24,336 nt of DNA from Bigelowiella natans CCMP2755 (taxonomy: Eukaryota; Cercozoa; Chlorarachniophyceae). Below the pieces are notes generated by a model. That model had not been told where the DNA came from. It ran no database searches and saw nothing but the letters and a program-made list of their open reading frames with translations. The DNA is taken from contig ADNK01000433.1 of NCBI GenBank assembly GCA_000320545.1, positions 1 to 24,336 on the forward strand. Reading direction: 5' to 3'. Made by a program: the position numbers and the translations under genes. Shown here piece by piece: positions 12,219 to 20,667 of this stretch (its first letter is position 1; the number at the start of each line of letters is the position of its first letter).

Positions 12219-13121
12219 AGCATTAAGTACTTTTGTGTCTTTGGACGCTTCGATGTGGCCTGCTCTATCTCAGACTTATTCCCTCCGAGTCGATTCTGAA
12301 TACCGTTGTTCTCCTTCTCATCCTCGTAATTGCCTTCCTCCACCTCCTGTTGCTTTTGGGTTATGTGGAACGCAGGGGAGCAAGAAAGAGAGCACCCACC
12401 GCGACTATGACCATATTTGTCGTTGTCAACGAGTGCCCCTAACACTTGGGGTGTCTTCTGTGCAAGGTGTACGCGCACTTCATCCCATCTGTTTAGGAAA
12501 TTGCTCACATATATATCTTGTGTGCGTGTGTGTATTTATACGAGTCGGCACGTCTTTGCACTTTTTCTGGGGTCTATCAAAATTCTAAACTTCACTACAA
12601 TTGCTATGTTGTATTCATATCTCATCACCCGCTCTGGAGCATGCGACAGTCTGGCTTTACGATCTGAGAATGTTGTGACGTGCCGTAGGTAACAAGTAAG
12701 ATTAATCATTGCATCTCATACAGTAGAGACGAAACGCATTGTGCTTTGTTGGGCGAGTACCGCTGGGGATCTTCTCAAGTCTTTGAGCTGATGCTTGAGC
12801 TTTCTTGCGGTCGGAGCGCGCGGGGAAAACACAAAACTGCTAGACGTGCAATTGTCATTTTTGCTTGTCTCATGTATCTCCCTGGTGATTACTTCATCGC
12901 TTCCAACCATCACGTCTCTAAATTCTGTCCTCTTCTTTCTTCGTCGTCTCCTTTGCAGCTCTTCCTCCGCCGTTTCTGGAGACTTTCTCGAATATCGTCT
13001 GAGGAGATAAGAGAGGAGAAAGGATACTCAGCAGCGGCTTGACATTCACCCATACATATTTATCACCTGCTGTTTCCTCGTGTGCATGTTCCGCACCATA
13101 TGTGCTCGGGGAAGCCTCCAT
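8406..13121 (-). CDS. Formin (FH1-FH2 actin nucleator)
   Basis: Predicted to nucleate and processively elongate actin filaments. Thirteen exons close in phase: 13121-13067, 12975-12722, 12663-12629, 12488-12231, 12139-12053, 11893-11708, 11537-11341, 11163-10927, 10820-10534, 10163-9973, 9725-9583, 9350-9190, 8909-8406, about 864 residues. FH1 (about 358-420) has repeated PPPP blocks for profilin. FH2 starts at MMKRLHWKALSPSSILG and continues with IGLSGIKLKPNQ, FFNLIATQLP, VLKAVLKLGNFMNTGKSGYVYGFKL and the closing helices of exon 13; GNxxN and YGFKL are the classic FH2 marks. An Arg/Ser-rich insert of roughly 35 residues sits early in FH2. The C-terminus is strongly basic, as in diaphanous-type tails, but no clear autoregulatory motif is seen. 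The N-terminal half is low in recognisable features. The start at 13121 is uncertain: an upstream exon 13264-13198 would extend the frame through a 32-base intron. Confidence 0.9.
9051..9106. repeat. (GT)n and (GA)n tracts in the last formin intron
   Basis: These simple repeats lie between formin exons 12 and 13. They read (TC)n and (CA)n on the gene's sense strand. Confidence 0.9.
9783..9969. repeat. (CA)n, (AT)n and (CTC)n tracts in a formin intron
   Basis: All three tracts lie in the intron 9972-9726. The (CTC)n block at 9933-9969 reads (GAG)n on the sense strand and begins right at the 5' splice donor. Confidence 0.9.
11287..11340. repeat. (CT)n-(CA)n tract abutting a splice donor
   Basis: On the formin sense strand the exon ends at 11341 and the intron opens immediately as GTGTGTGT, so the donor dinucleotide is the first unit of the microsatellite. 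Confidence 0.85.
12147..12215. repeat. (AT)n-(GT)n tract in a formin intron
   Basis: This compound repeat fills nearly the whole intron 12230-12140. On the sense strand it reads (AC)n followed by (AT)n up to the acceptor. Confidence 0.9.
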
Positions 13122-14179
13122 CTGGGAAAGCAATCGGCGTCGGTGGTGAGCGGAAACAGGAAAAACTACACATCAATTTCAGGCGTTCAGAGCTGACCGT
13201 TTAACTTGTGGTTGCCAGTTTCCGAGGATTCGTACGAGAGGCTGGAGAACGTTGCGGCTCCCATAGTTAAACTGTGCAGCGAATGAACGTAAGAGAGGAT
13301 TTACAAAAGTAGGAACTGGATGTCCAATATGTGACGTGAAGTAAAATGCGGCGCCAACAGGATGGCACTGCTACTTCCTTGTTTGACAAAAAGGAGGAGA
13401 ATGTCACCTCAAATAATTCCTCAAAAACGTCGAATATTACTCCATCCCCCGCCCCCCCCCCTCTTTCTTATAACTACTTTCGCCTGCAAACGAAGAGACG
13501 TTGATTCGAAGATTGGATTCGTCAGTAAGTCTCTTGTGAAGATTCTCCTCAGTTCCTTGCAGTCCGAACAAAAGGGTTCGGACTAAAGGCTATTTACATC
13601 ATGCGACAACGAAATATTTGCAGTATTTGCTGTATTAGGTCCGTCAGACCTCCAACGGCTAGCACTCAGCTGAAAACTTTGCTGGAAAAGTACGAGCTCG
13701 AAATCCTGGAAATTATCCTTTTTTTGGGTAATATCCGAGATTTTGGCATGCAGAAACATATGCAACACTTTAGACATGCAAAACACACACACGAGCTCGA
13801 ATTATGGGCATGAAACATCGTAGGATTCCTCATATGTCCACTTTCGATCAACTGACATGTTGTTTTGATATTGCGACAATAAGGTGTATCGCTTTTTCAA
13901 CAGAGCGGACAGAAAAGCGGAAGAGAAGGAAAAGAAGCAAGCATGGAGGGCGAGGAGACAGCGAAGCCACAGGTCAATGTACCGAAGAGATCGAAGGCGG
14001 TAGTAATTAGGAATAAAACAAAAGATGTTGCCTTTGGAGTTTTGGGTCATTTAGACTACACATACCTCAATGCGAATAATCCTAAATTCCTCCAATGACT
14101 GCGTATCTGAGTAGTATCGATCTCAATTTCTTTACTATGAATAAAGGCAACTCCCTTCAGGACGGAGACGGCGGAACAG
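13122..14179. promoter_or_regulatory. Divergent spacer upstream of formin and the 14180 gene
   Basis: No gene is firmly supported here. It holds a CRE-like TGACGTGA at 13332-13339, a perfect 9-bp hairpin at 13561-13584, a 52-codon open frame at 13346-13504 of low complexity, and a Met-initiated frame at 13944-14098 that may be a first exon or leader. The stretch must contain the formin promoter on the minus strand and a plus-strand promoter. Confidence 0.5.
13561..13584. other. Perfect 9-bp inverted repeat (hairpin)
   Basis: AGTCCGAAC at 13561-13569 pairs exactly with GTTCGGACT at 13576-13584 across the 6-base loop AAAAGG. The loop size and lack of flanking arms do not fit a tRNA T-arm. It lies between divergent genes and its role is unknown. 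Confidence 0.6.
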
Positions 14180-14687
14180 ATGCTACCAGACCTCACACGG
14201 TAGTTATTCCTTGTATCGTTTCCTCCGCCTTCTTCGACGAAGGCTTCATGCTTGTAATTGTTCGATTCTGGTCAGATCTGTATCCACTGATTACACGGAA
14301 GGAATATGCAAGTGTGGAGCCCATCCGACCTCGTACTCGAAAGACGTTAAAGAAAATAGAAGCGGCGGATTGGACGATGATCTAGAAGCAGATGAGGAGC
14401 CTTATAAACCACAGGGCGAGATGATCGGAGCTTTGCTGGATCGAGCGAAGACGATCGCCCATCAGACGAAGTTCGTTCCTAATATCACTCGAACAGTGCT
14501 CGAGTACGAGGGTTGCAATTTGATGTGGCTGGTGCCAAACGACGCTGCGGAAGAGGATCGAAAAATTTATCCTTTCCCCTCTTCATACGGAATCCGGCAA
14601 TCCAAAGTTTTATTGTTTAAATGGACTCATTCTCAAGGGGTATTGTATGATGATAACAGTAATGATATTAAGAAGAACAGGAAATGA
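14180..14687 (+). CDS. Unrecognised acidic-to-mixed protein, about 143 aa
   Basis: I do not recognise this protein. The long open exon 14276-14687 (137 codons with the stop) has protein-like composition, with segments such as GICKCGAHPTSYSKDV, LDDDLEADEEPYKPQGEMI and NITRTVLEYEGCNLMWLVP. A good acceptor (GGTCAG) precedes 14276. The only upstream exon that keeps phase is 14180-14199, between CAG and GTAGTT, which supplies a start Met in MLPDLTR. An alternative is a first exon at 13944 (MEGEETAKPQ) joined to exon 14161-14199 in the other phase and then to a weaker acceptor inside the third exon. No signal peptide or membrane segment is seen. The stop lies only about 160 bases before the SKP1-like frame, so both might belong to one transcript or one larger gene. 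Confidence 0.45.
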
Positions 14688-14846
14688 AGAAGAATATGAA
14701 ACCTTGTGCAGTTTTGCTCTAAGATGTCCACATGACAGAAATTCAATAGAAGTCATAGTCCTCGTATTTTTGTGGCTTTTCATAACTGATATGAACGAAT
14801 TCACTGCTAATACGCACATTATGCGAAGTGTCACCGAAGAATAAAC

Positions 14847-15601
14847 ATGAATTATTTAAGGCATAATATATGCCCATCCTCCGTGCAACAGGTTGGTATC
14901 AAGGTTAATATATCTGCGAACTCTTTGCCACATCTGGTCCGCTATATAAAGGTAAATGAGCAAGCTGCATCGAACATGCGTGCGATGATGACTGTGCGAA
15001 ACACATCAATTCGTGCAGGCGCATGGACTCAAACAAGTACCTTCCGACAAATGTCCGAAGCCATGTCCAAGTACAAAACTGAGTGACTTTTGGCCGTGCA
15101 GCTGGGATAGCGAATTCGTCGAGCAGCTGGAGCAGAGCACACTGTTTGACTTAATACAAGCAGCCAATTTTCTAGACATGAAGCCCCTTCTAGAACTCTT
15201 GTGTGCCCAGGTGGCTTGCATGATAAAAGGTACCGCACAAAGACGTATAGAGACACACATCCACACACAGCGGGAGGAAACGACCCGATTTAGAAGGATG
15301 CCACATCCTCCACAATTAATAGAGGCTACGTGGATGCACTTTCCAGCCAGATAAATTATGCGAACTGTCGCCCCTACAGCCCTCTAATGATTTGTGGATT
15401 CGAAGAATTATATTAAGGATAATATTTGGTGTTACGTGCAGGCAAAAATCCTGAGGAAATTAGAGCGACTTTCCACATTAGAAACGACCTCACGGAAGGT
15501 GGGGAACTTTCTAGATTCTTTATTTTCTAGCAATACGAGCAATATGCGATGATAGTATTACTTTTTGCGCAGAGGAGAAGGAGGCTATAAGGGCAGAATA
15601 A
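14847..15601 (+). CDS. SKP1-like protein, N-terminus unresolved
   Basis: SKP1 links F-box proteins to cullin in SCF ubiquitin ligases. Exons: up to 14951 (core 14892-14951), 15019-15229, 15442-15498, 15573-15601, all phase-consistent. Family marks are clear: [18 protein letters not shown] (the PNxxxxxLxxVIxY strip), [38 protein letters not shown], then [27 protein letters not shown] and stop. The usual final NQWCEEK segment, which contacts F-box proteins, is absent. The N-terminal BTB strands were not found with confidence. Candidates are a Met at 14847, giving 133 aa, or an exon from 14647 that would have to be spliced to 14892. The segment between the two halves ([16 protein letters not shown]) has extra cysteines. 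It is either a divergent SKP1 paralogue or a gene with an undetected first exon. Confidence 0.78.
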
Positions 15602-15751
15602 AAATGGGCAGAGGAGTCATAGACCACTGCTTATCCGATATCGACGGCATGATGATATTGTAACCCGTGGGTGAAGGAAGAAAGTCATCCATATTCATAT
15701 GCATACATGATGTCGCCCCGTGATACACTAGGCCGATTCGCAATACACGTG

Positions 15752-15759
15752 TGACGTCA
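15752..15759. promoter_or_regulatory. CRE/bZIP-type palindrome TGACGTCA
   Basis: A full 8-base CRE palindrome, with the E/G-box-like CACGTG ending just upstream (15747-15752, overlapping by one base). It lies downstream of two convergent genes rather than in an obvious promoter, so function is only possible. Near matches TGACGTAA and TGACGTGA occur in two divergent spacers. Confidence 0.35.
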
Positions 15760-16237
15760 GCGATAGCAAATTAAAAACAACTCAAGGACAAACAAACTGG
15801 TTTGCAGAATGACTGTGTCATTTCTTCGATAATTACAAACAACACAGTGCGTCAAAAATATGATGAGGAAATCTTGTTCACGACATCAAGGCACGCTGCT
15901 ACTGTCCTATCTAGCTATGCGATGCTCTAGTGTATATTGTGTTACTTTGCTAGCGCGCTAGTCATAGCGCCTGAAGGCTTGCAATGTGTCAAACTGCTCT
16001 TGTGACCATGCATACAGCCGCCCAGGCTCATGAGTAATTTGCAAATAAATTTTGGAGAGCTTGTAGCATACATGTATCGCATGCTAGCATGGAGCTCTAC
16101 TTAACAATTCATGCACACACAGGTCTAGAAATGTCTGCAGTTTACACACATGACGACGAATAACAACACGCCGTGCAGGTCTCGCGCTGCAGTACGTTTT
16201 CTGGCATATTTGATAGGTATGATTCGTACATGAGAAA

Positions 16238-16252
16238 GACACATCTAGACAT
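16238..16252 (+). repeat. 15-base shared word GACACATCTAGACAT, copy 4
   Basis: Exact match to 7626-7640. It lies about 105 bases past the lectin stop codon, in the convergent SKP1-lectin spacer. Confidence 0.65.
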
Positions 16253-16356
16253 GCAAGCTTGATTACACTGTACCCTCCGGTTGAAGACAAGGTCTATTGT
16301 GTGATCATCACTCCTCACACTACCGGCCTTTGACGAATAAAGGAATGCACGCGGAC

Positions 16357-18114
16357 TTAAAGTAATTTATACTGACGTTTCTGCGAGTTTTGATACCATT
16401 TGTACGCATAGACGCCCCCACCTATGAGAGCTCCTAAAATAACTAAATAAATTAAGTACGTGAACCAGCTTGTTCCACCACCACTACGCAAGCTGCCGCC
16501 GAGCCCCGACGAGGAATATGATCTAGATGATCCAGAAGTACCAGCCATTGTCCTTTCGATCCGCTGGAGCATCATCTTGATCTGAATCTGGTCCTGCTTT
16601 ATCTCGTCGAGCTGTTTCTGCATGTCGCCGCCCCCGGATGCGACAAGCCCAGTGCTCCTGCCGCTCGCCCCAACTCCACGAAGATTCACCACCTCGCCCT
16701 TAATCGCATTCATCTGTCTTGTGATGAAGTCGCGATCTACTGGAGCATGGTTCTTTGTCAGCTCCACGGCCTCGTTGACCTTCCGAAGCACGTTACTGAG
16801 CTCGTTGATCTCGGTGAGGATGCTGTCGGCGTTACCCGTCGTGCTGCGTTTGAGCTTCTTCGTTTCCGCTGTTTTCTCCTCCATTGCGTTCTCGAGGAGG
16901 ACAAGGGAGCCCTGGATTTGGTGAAGGAGTGTCATCGCGTTGTGCTGAAACTCCTTTGTCGTGATAGAGTCGTGGGCCTCCTGCTGCTCGTCAATGAACT
17001 TCTTGTAGTCCTCCCGCAGCGCCTTGAGGTCTGCATCCTTTTGGGAAAGGTCGGTCGTGGAGAGCTGGTAGATGTCGTGGCTGTCCGCAACGTCGCCTGT
17101 GTGCGCAGAAAGACCGAAGTATTTGTCCACACCGAGCTTCACGTTGCCGACGCGGAAGCAGGGCTCAAAGTCGCCGTCATTCTGCACAGCGATGGAGACT
17201 GAAAGCGTTTCATCCTGATACTTGATCTTTGCCCGTGAAGGCTTTTGCAGGTTTCGAAGCTGTTAGGGTTAGAGAGTGGTAGGATCAAATACAGTGTCGT
17301 TCGATGGTTCAAGTTGTTGTTTTGAAAACCATGACACCGACTCCGCTACAGTTTTGGTACTATTACTGCTACTGCAACTATGGATTGAGTGAGTGAGTGT
17401 ACTGTGTGTGTTCCAGAGTCACAAAAAACTCATACTAATTTTTGGCAGGAATATGACGCCTAATGATAATAGCCAAACAGCGAGTACCAACCTGATACGA
17501 GCACTTTCCTGACGCTTGGTCTTCACCATCAGATCCCGCGTCGTACCGCATTGTCCCGTCATTCACAATGGCGGTGATGAGAGGGTTTTGACCGACGGCT
17601 GAGGAAGGAAGTGCGGCAGAAGGGGGCAGAAGGGGGAAGGGGGAGGAAGGCACGATTCAGATTATTTGCATACCCATAATGTAAGTGTTTCGTTCATTTA
17701 TTACGCATAGTCAAGTTCCCGTCTTCATATTCTCAGCACCAACTAACTGCTCAAGGTTTATCCTCGGTTTCGTACCGTTGTTATCGTAAGTATCAAAGAA
17801 GACGCCCAGCCCTTTCCAGTAGTCTGCTGCGCCATACACTGTTCCGAGGACCTCGGGCGTGTCTGTGTACCAGAAGGCAAAACCGTCCCCGCCGAGCATC
17901 TTCTGGCCCTTGATTTGGAAGTCAAACTGGACCTCCCAATCGGTCATTTTCGACTTGATTGAGTTCCAGAAGTAACCCGTTCGGCTCTGGCGTGCTAGGT
18001 AATGTTGATATAAATGAGGAAGAGAGCGAGAGAATGGGGGGGATGATGAGGCAAGGGAAAATAGGAGTCGTGGGACTGCCGACGCTGGTTGGAACGTGAT
18101 GGACCTGAGTTAGA

Positions 18115-18151
<37 letters not shown>

Positions 18152-18577
18152 CCTCTCTTTCTACACAACCACATACACACACACACCGTACATGCACATA
18201 TATTTAAATTTGAGGGATTTTTCTATCACATGGCACACAGAGTTTCTTTCTAAGTGATGATGATGATACCTGGTGTCAATCGCACGAAGGTATTATTGAC
18301 TAGCGCCCCAGCACCTAACACAGCACATTAGTACAGACACGTAAGAGCTTTTGATGAATAGAAGTAATTATTCGGCTACGAAGACTTATTCACAATGTCC
18401 GGTCTGACCATGTCTCCAAAAAGGAACCGTCCCTTGGTGGTATGGAGGTTGAAAAGAGTGCGACATTGCAACCGACTCGACGCCGCATCTGGCCAGCTGC
18501 ACGTAGAAAACGGCAAGTAACAACGCGCAATAGTTGCCTCTTCCAAACACGCTTCGATCAACGTCGAATAATGCCAT
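16357..18577 (-). CDS. L-type lectin cargo receptor (ERGIC-53/LMAN1-like)
   Basis: Type I membrane lectin predicted to carry glycoproteins from ER to Golgi. Five exons close in phase: 18577-18409, 18314-18270, 17994-17776, 17598-17492, 17259-16357, giving 480 residues (human LMAN1 is about 510). A hydrophobic signal segment (about 17-30) is followed by the lectin domain: SHSFQPPYHQGTVPFW, FVRLTP, the core GDGFAFWYTDTPEV, GLGVFFDTYDNN with the Ca and sugar-binding Asp/Asn, and INDG-like IVNDGTMRYD. Next is a coiled-coil stalk (about 255-400), a Ser/Gly-rich linker, one membrane helix (FTYLIYLVILGALIGGGVYAY, about 445-465) and a short cytosolic tail ending QKRQYKLL. The tail lacks the KKxx return signal of animal ERGIC-53 and ends in two leucines. 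It is divergent from the Sep15 gene. Confidence 0.94.
18119..18146. repeat. (CT)n tract in a lectin intron
   Basis: A dinucleotide tract between lectin exons 2 and 3. It reads (GA)n on the gene's sense strand. Confidence 0.9.
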
Positions 18578-19297
18578 TGGCTCTTTGATTCTTGATGGAG
18601 GGAATAAGGAACACGAGTCGCAAAGTCAGTGGGTTTCTGAGTATTGAAAATACTTCGAGCTCTACAATGTACGTATCATGCCGACTAGGTATGCATTGGA
18701 CTTCTATAGGACAGGAATAGCTTATCGAAGTTCCACAATGTATAAGTAAACTTTTCAAGATGACTCGCCTCTAGAATTTGTTTGTCAGATGCTGTAAGCC
18801 GTAGTTGCGCCAACAGATGCACGTATGCGCGGCATGCATGATGGGGAAAACCATAGAAAACATATCAACCAGGCTTTTTCGACAACACGATCTAATCGCC
18901 AGCGTACAGGTCATGCCAGATGAAAACTAGTGTTTTTTTGTGGTGGTGAAAGGGGGGGGCGGGCAGACCGCTGCTTGCGTCAGACAACTGAGTAGTCTGT
19001 CTACTATTCGTACTCAAAAGACGAAACATGTTGTGTCGCAGGAAGTCGACACCATGCATTCGCTCTTTGATAAATACTGGGCTCCGATATTTATGCTTTG
19101 GATCCCGAAATACCATAAGACCCCATTTTGCAGTAACTCTGCCCTTTCTGGCACCCTATCACACTGAAATGAGATTCATTTTCATGCCGACATAGTTTAA
19201 TATATTTATGAGCGACATTGGAAAAATGATGTCGTAGGATCAGTATTAGCTTTGATTCAGTACATTATTCCAAGAGGAGGATAAGCAGGAGGGCAAG
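18578..19297. promoter_or_regulatory. Divergent spacer between lectin and Sep15
   Basis: These 720 bases lie between two opposite start codons of secretory-pathway genes. It holds a G-rich run at about 18951-18964. I found no convincing ER-stress element or other named motif. The open frames on both strands around 18892-19167 lack family marks and acceptable splice context, so they are treated as non-coding. Confidence 0.5.
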
Positions 19298-20240
19298 ATG
19301 CGGTCCCCCATTCCGCTTCTCCTCCTACTCGTAGGAGGAGCTTCTCTCCCCGCCTTCACGCTGGCAGAGACTTGTAAAAGATTCACAAATTTTCACCCGT
19401 TATATGCCCTGGAATGGGAATTGATTCTAGTGCAGTCCTGAGTGCTCTCATTCACCGCAGGTTTGGAGAAGGGCTTTGGCGAAGGCCTGGTGTGTAGTTC
19501 TTGCAAAAAATTCGAGGAGATTGTGAAAGATGAAGGTAGCTGACTCGTATAACGTATTCTGGCAGTTCAGAAGAGAGTACTATTGTTTGATTGGTGCGTA
19601 CTGATTGTCAGAGCTCGCTAAAGAATGCATGGACTGCTGTACAGACGATAAGGCAGTCGTTTCGGTGAGAGAAAGCAATTGTGCGGTCGAATTGTTGAAT
19701 GCATCCTGTAGACAGTTGAAATTATAACCATTCGCACGCCGGTTTCGCTACCATCATGGGCTGGGCTTGTTCAGTAGCATTAAGCCCTATGCGTTCTTCG
19801 CAATGCGTGCAAGAGAGAAGAAAAATTCAGAGATTTATTCCGTTGCCAAAGATCTCATCTTTGTTGTATCGATGCCCATGCTCTGCAACATTTTATTGTT
19901 TGACCTCTTGTTGCTCTGATTCTGATTTCCACTCTAAGAGGCTATTACACTGACTTTTCTGGACTCAGAAGAAACAATATTACGTTTTTATTAAAACCAG
20001 GGAAAATTCGCGAATGCACGATTAGAAGTCTGTCAATGAAAGATCAATCGGTTTCCTGAGGTTAGGGGATTCATCCAGGACAAAGGTCCCTCACACAAAA
20101 ATCTGAAGGTAGACTATGTTCGAGGAGCAAACCCCGTCCTTGTGATGGAAGGCCCTAATATGGACACCGAGACAGTCAGCATTGCAAATTGGAAAATTCA
20201 TGATATTGAAGAATACCTTAATAAACACTTATTGGCTTAA
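19298..20240 (+). CDS. SELENOF: Selenoprotein Sep15 (SELENOF), TGA read as selenocysteine
   Basis: ER-lumen thiol-disulfide protein that partners UDP-glucose:glycoprotein glucosyltransferase in glycoprotein quality control. Four exons close in phase: 19298-19373, 19461-19535, 19612-19664, 20001-20240, giving 147 residues with one in-frame TGA at 20037-20039. A signal peptide (MRSPIPLLLLLVGGASLPAF) comes first. The UGGT-binding Cys-rich region follows (AETCLEKGFGEGLVCSSC, then CMDCC), and then the thioredoxin-like domain with LEVCQ-Sec-KINRFPEV, VDYVRGANPVLV and NWKIHDIEEYL. These match animal Sep15 (LEVCG-Sec-K, YVRGSDPVL, WxxxxxEEFL) on both sides of the TGA, so the codon is not a stop. The redox motif is Cys-Gln-Sec here and Cys-Gly-Sec in animals. 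The ending HLLA replaces the animal C-terminus. A SECIS candidate lies about 95 bases after the stop. Confidence 0.93.
20037..20039 (+). other. Selenocysteine codon (TGA) in Sep15
   Basis: The codon follows TGT CAA (Cys-Gln) and precedes AAG (Lys). The frame stays open and family-like for 66 further sense codons to TAA at 20238-20240. A normal stop reading would delete the whole thioredoxin-like domain. Confidence 0.92.
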
Positions 20241-20324
20241 TCGTCTTAGTTTAAATAGACTTAGTTATAGTTATAATACCTTGACGAGCGTAACCGACAT
20301 TCAAATACTTGAGAGCAAGAATTT

Positions 20325-20395
20325 CTGGGAATCAGATGAAGCAAGCATCCGTAAACCATTTCGCTGGGTTGTGCGTTGTTGAATGTAAAAATTTC
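20325..20395 (+). promoter_or_regulatory. Candidate SECIS element
   Basis: ATGA at 20336-20339 and TTGAA at 20379-20383 can form the non-Watson-Crick quartet (UGAN opposite KGAW). Between them, bases 20341-20350 pair with 20367-20379, allowing a G-U pair and small bulges at 20375 and 20369-20370. AAA at 20353-20355 sits at the 5' side of the apical loop, 13 bases after the quartet. Flanking GAA-TTT and AAATTTC can extend the lower helix. The spacing is slightly longer than typical, and no folding program was run. Confidence 0.5.
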
Positions 20396-20628
20396 ATAGA
20401 GATCTTGTTCGTTAATTGCACCTATTTCACACATTAATGTGTTTACATCAAACCTGCATTACTATGATGATGCGTATACATTGCGTAGTCACGTTCATGT
20501 ACGGTGAGACAGCTTGCACTTTTATGCGAGACAGAAGCATGACATGGTGTGTGACCAAACGAGTCGCTCTAGAACCAAGAACACCATGCACATCGTATTG
20601 TCATATGTGTACACACATGTGTGCTGTG

Positions 20629-20667
20629 CGCGTTATCATCAAAACATCGGAGGCGACCGATAACGCG
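20629..20667. other. Perfect 9-bp inverted repeat with 21-base loop
   Basis: CGCGTTATC at 20629-20637 is complementary to GATAACGCG at 20659-20667. It lacks the ATGA/GA quartet expected of a SECIS and its role is unknown. Confidence 0.45.

Larger units (their letters stand above)
15602..16356. other. Convergent 3' spacer between SKP1-like and lectin
   Basis: No gene is supported. It contains a perfect CRE palindrome TGACGTCA at 15752-15759, preceded closely by CACGTG. Its right half has CTAG/GCTAGC-rich words (for example GCTAGCGCGCTAG near 15950) and the 15-base word shared with the previous convergent spacer at 16238-16252. Confidence 0.6.

Noticed and set aside
12347-12411. A 65-base GT-AG intron inside the formin exon 12231-12488
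   Set aside because: Removing it shifts the frame into a stop, while reading through keeps the frame and joins both neighbours correctly.
13166-13197. A 32-base intron that would extend the formin N-terminus to a Met at 13264
   Set aside because: The phase works and the segment is possible, but the size is far below the other introns here. It is kept only as an alternative start.
13346-13504. A 52-codon plus-strand open frame with start Met
   Set aside because: Low complexity (Asn/Ser/Thr/Pro, poly-C derived), no family marks, and it lies in a divergent promoter region.
13561-13584. The hairpin as a tRNA T-arm
   Set aside because: The stem is nine pairs with a 6-base loop lacking TTCRA, and no acceptor, D or anticodon arms surround it.
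13944-14098. Met-initiated frame MEGEETAKPQ... as the first exon of the 14180 gene
   Set aside because: All its donors leave phase 0 or 1, while the best-supported joining of 14161-14199 to 14276 needs phase 2. It is kept as an alternative only.
16747-17202. A 151-codon plus-strand open frame
   Set aside because: Antisense of the lectin coiled-coil exon, with Leu/Val bias typical of such shadows.
18892-19167. Overlapping open frames on both strands in the lectin-Sep15 spacer
   Set aside because: No domain marks on either strand, and the composition is like the surrounding spacer.
20629-20667. The perfect inverted repeat as the Sep15 SECIS
   Set aside because: It lacks the ATGA/GA quartet at the helix base in the right spacing; the 20336-20383 candidate fits better.
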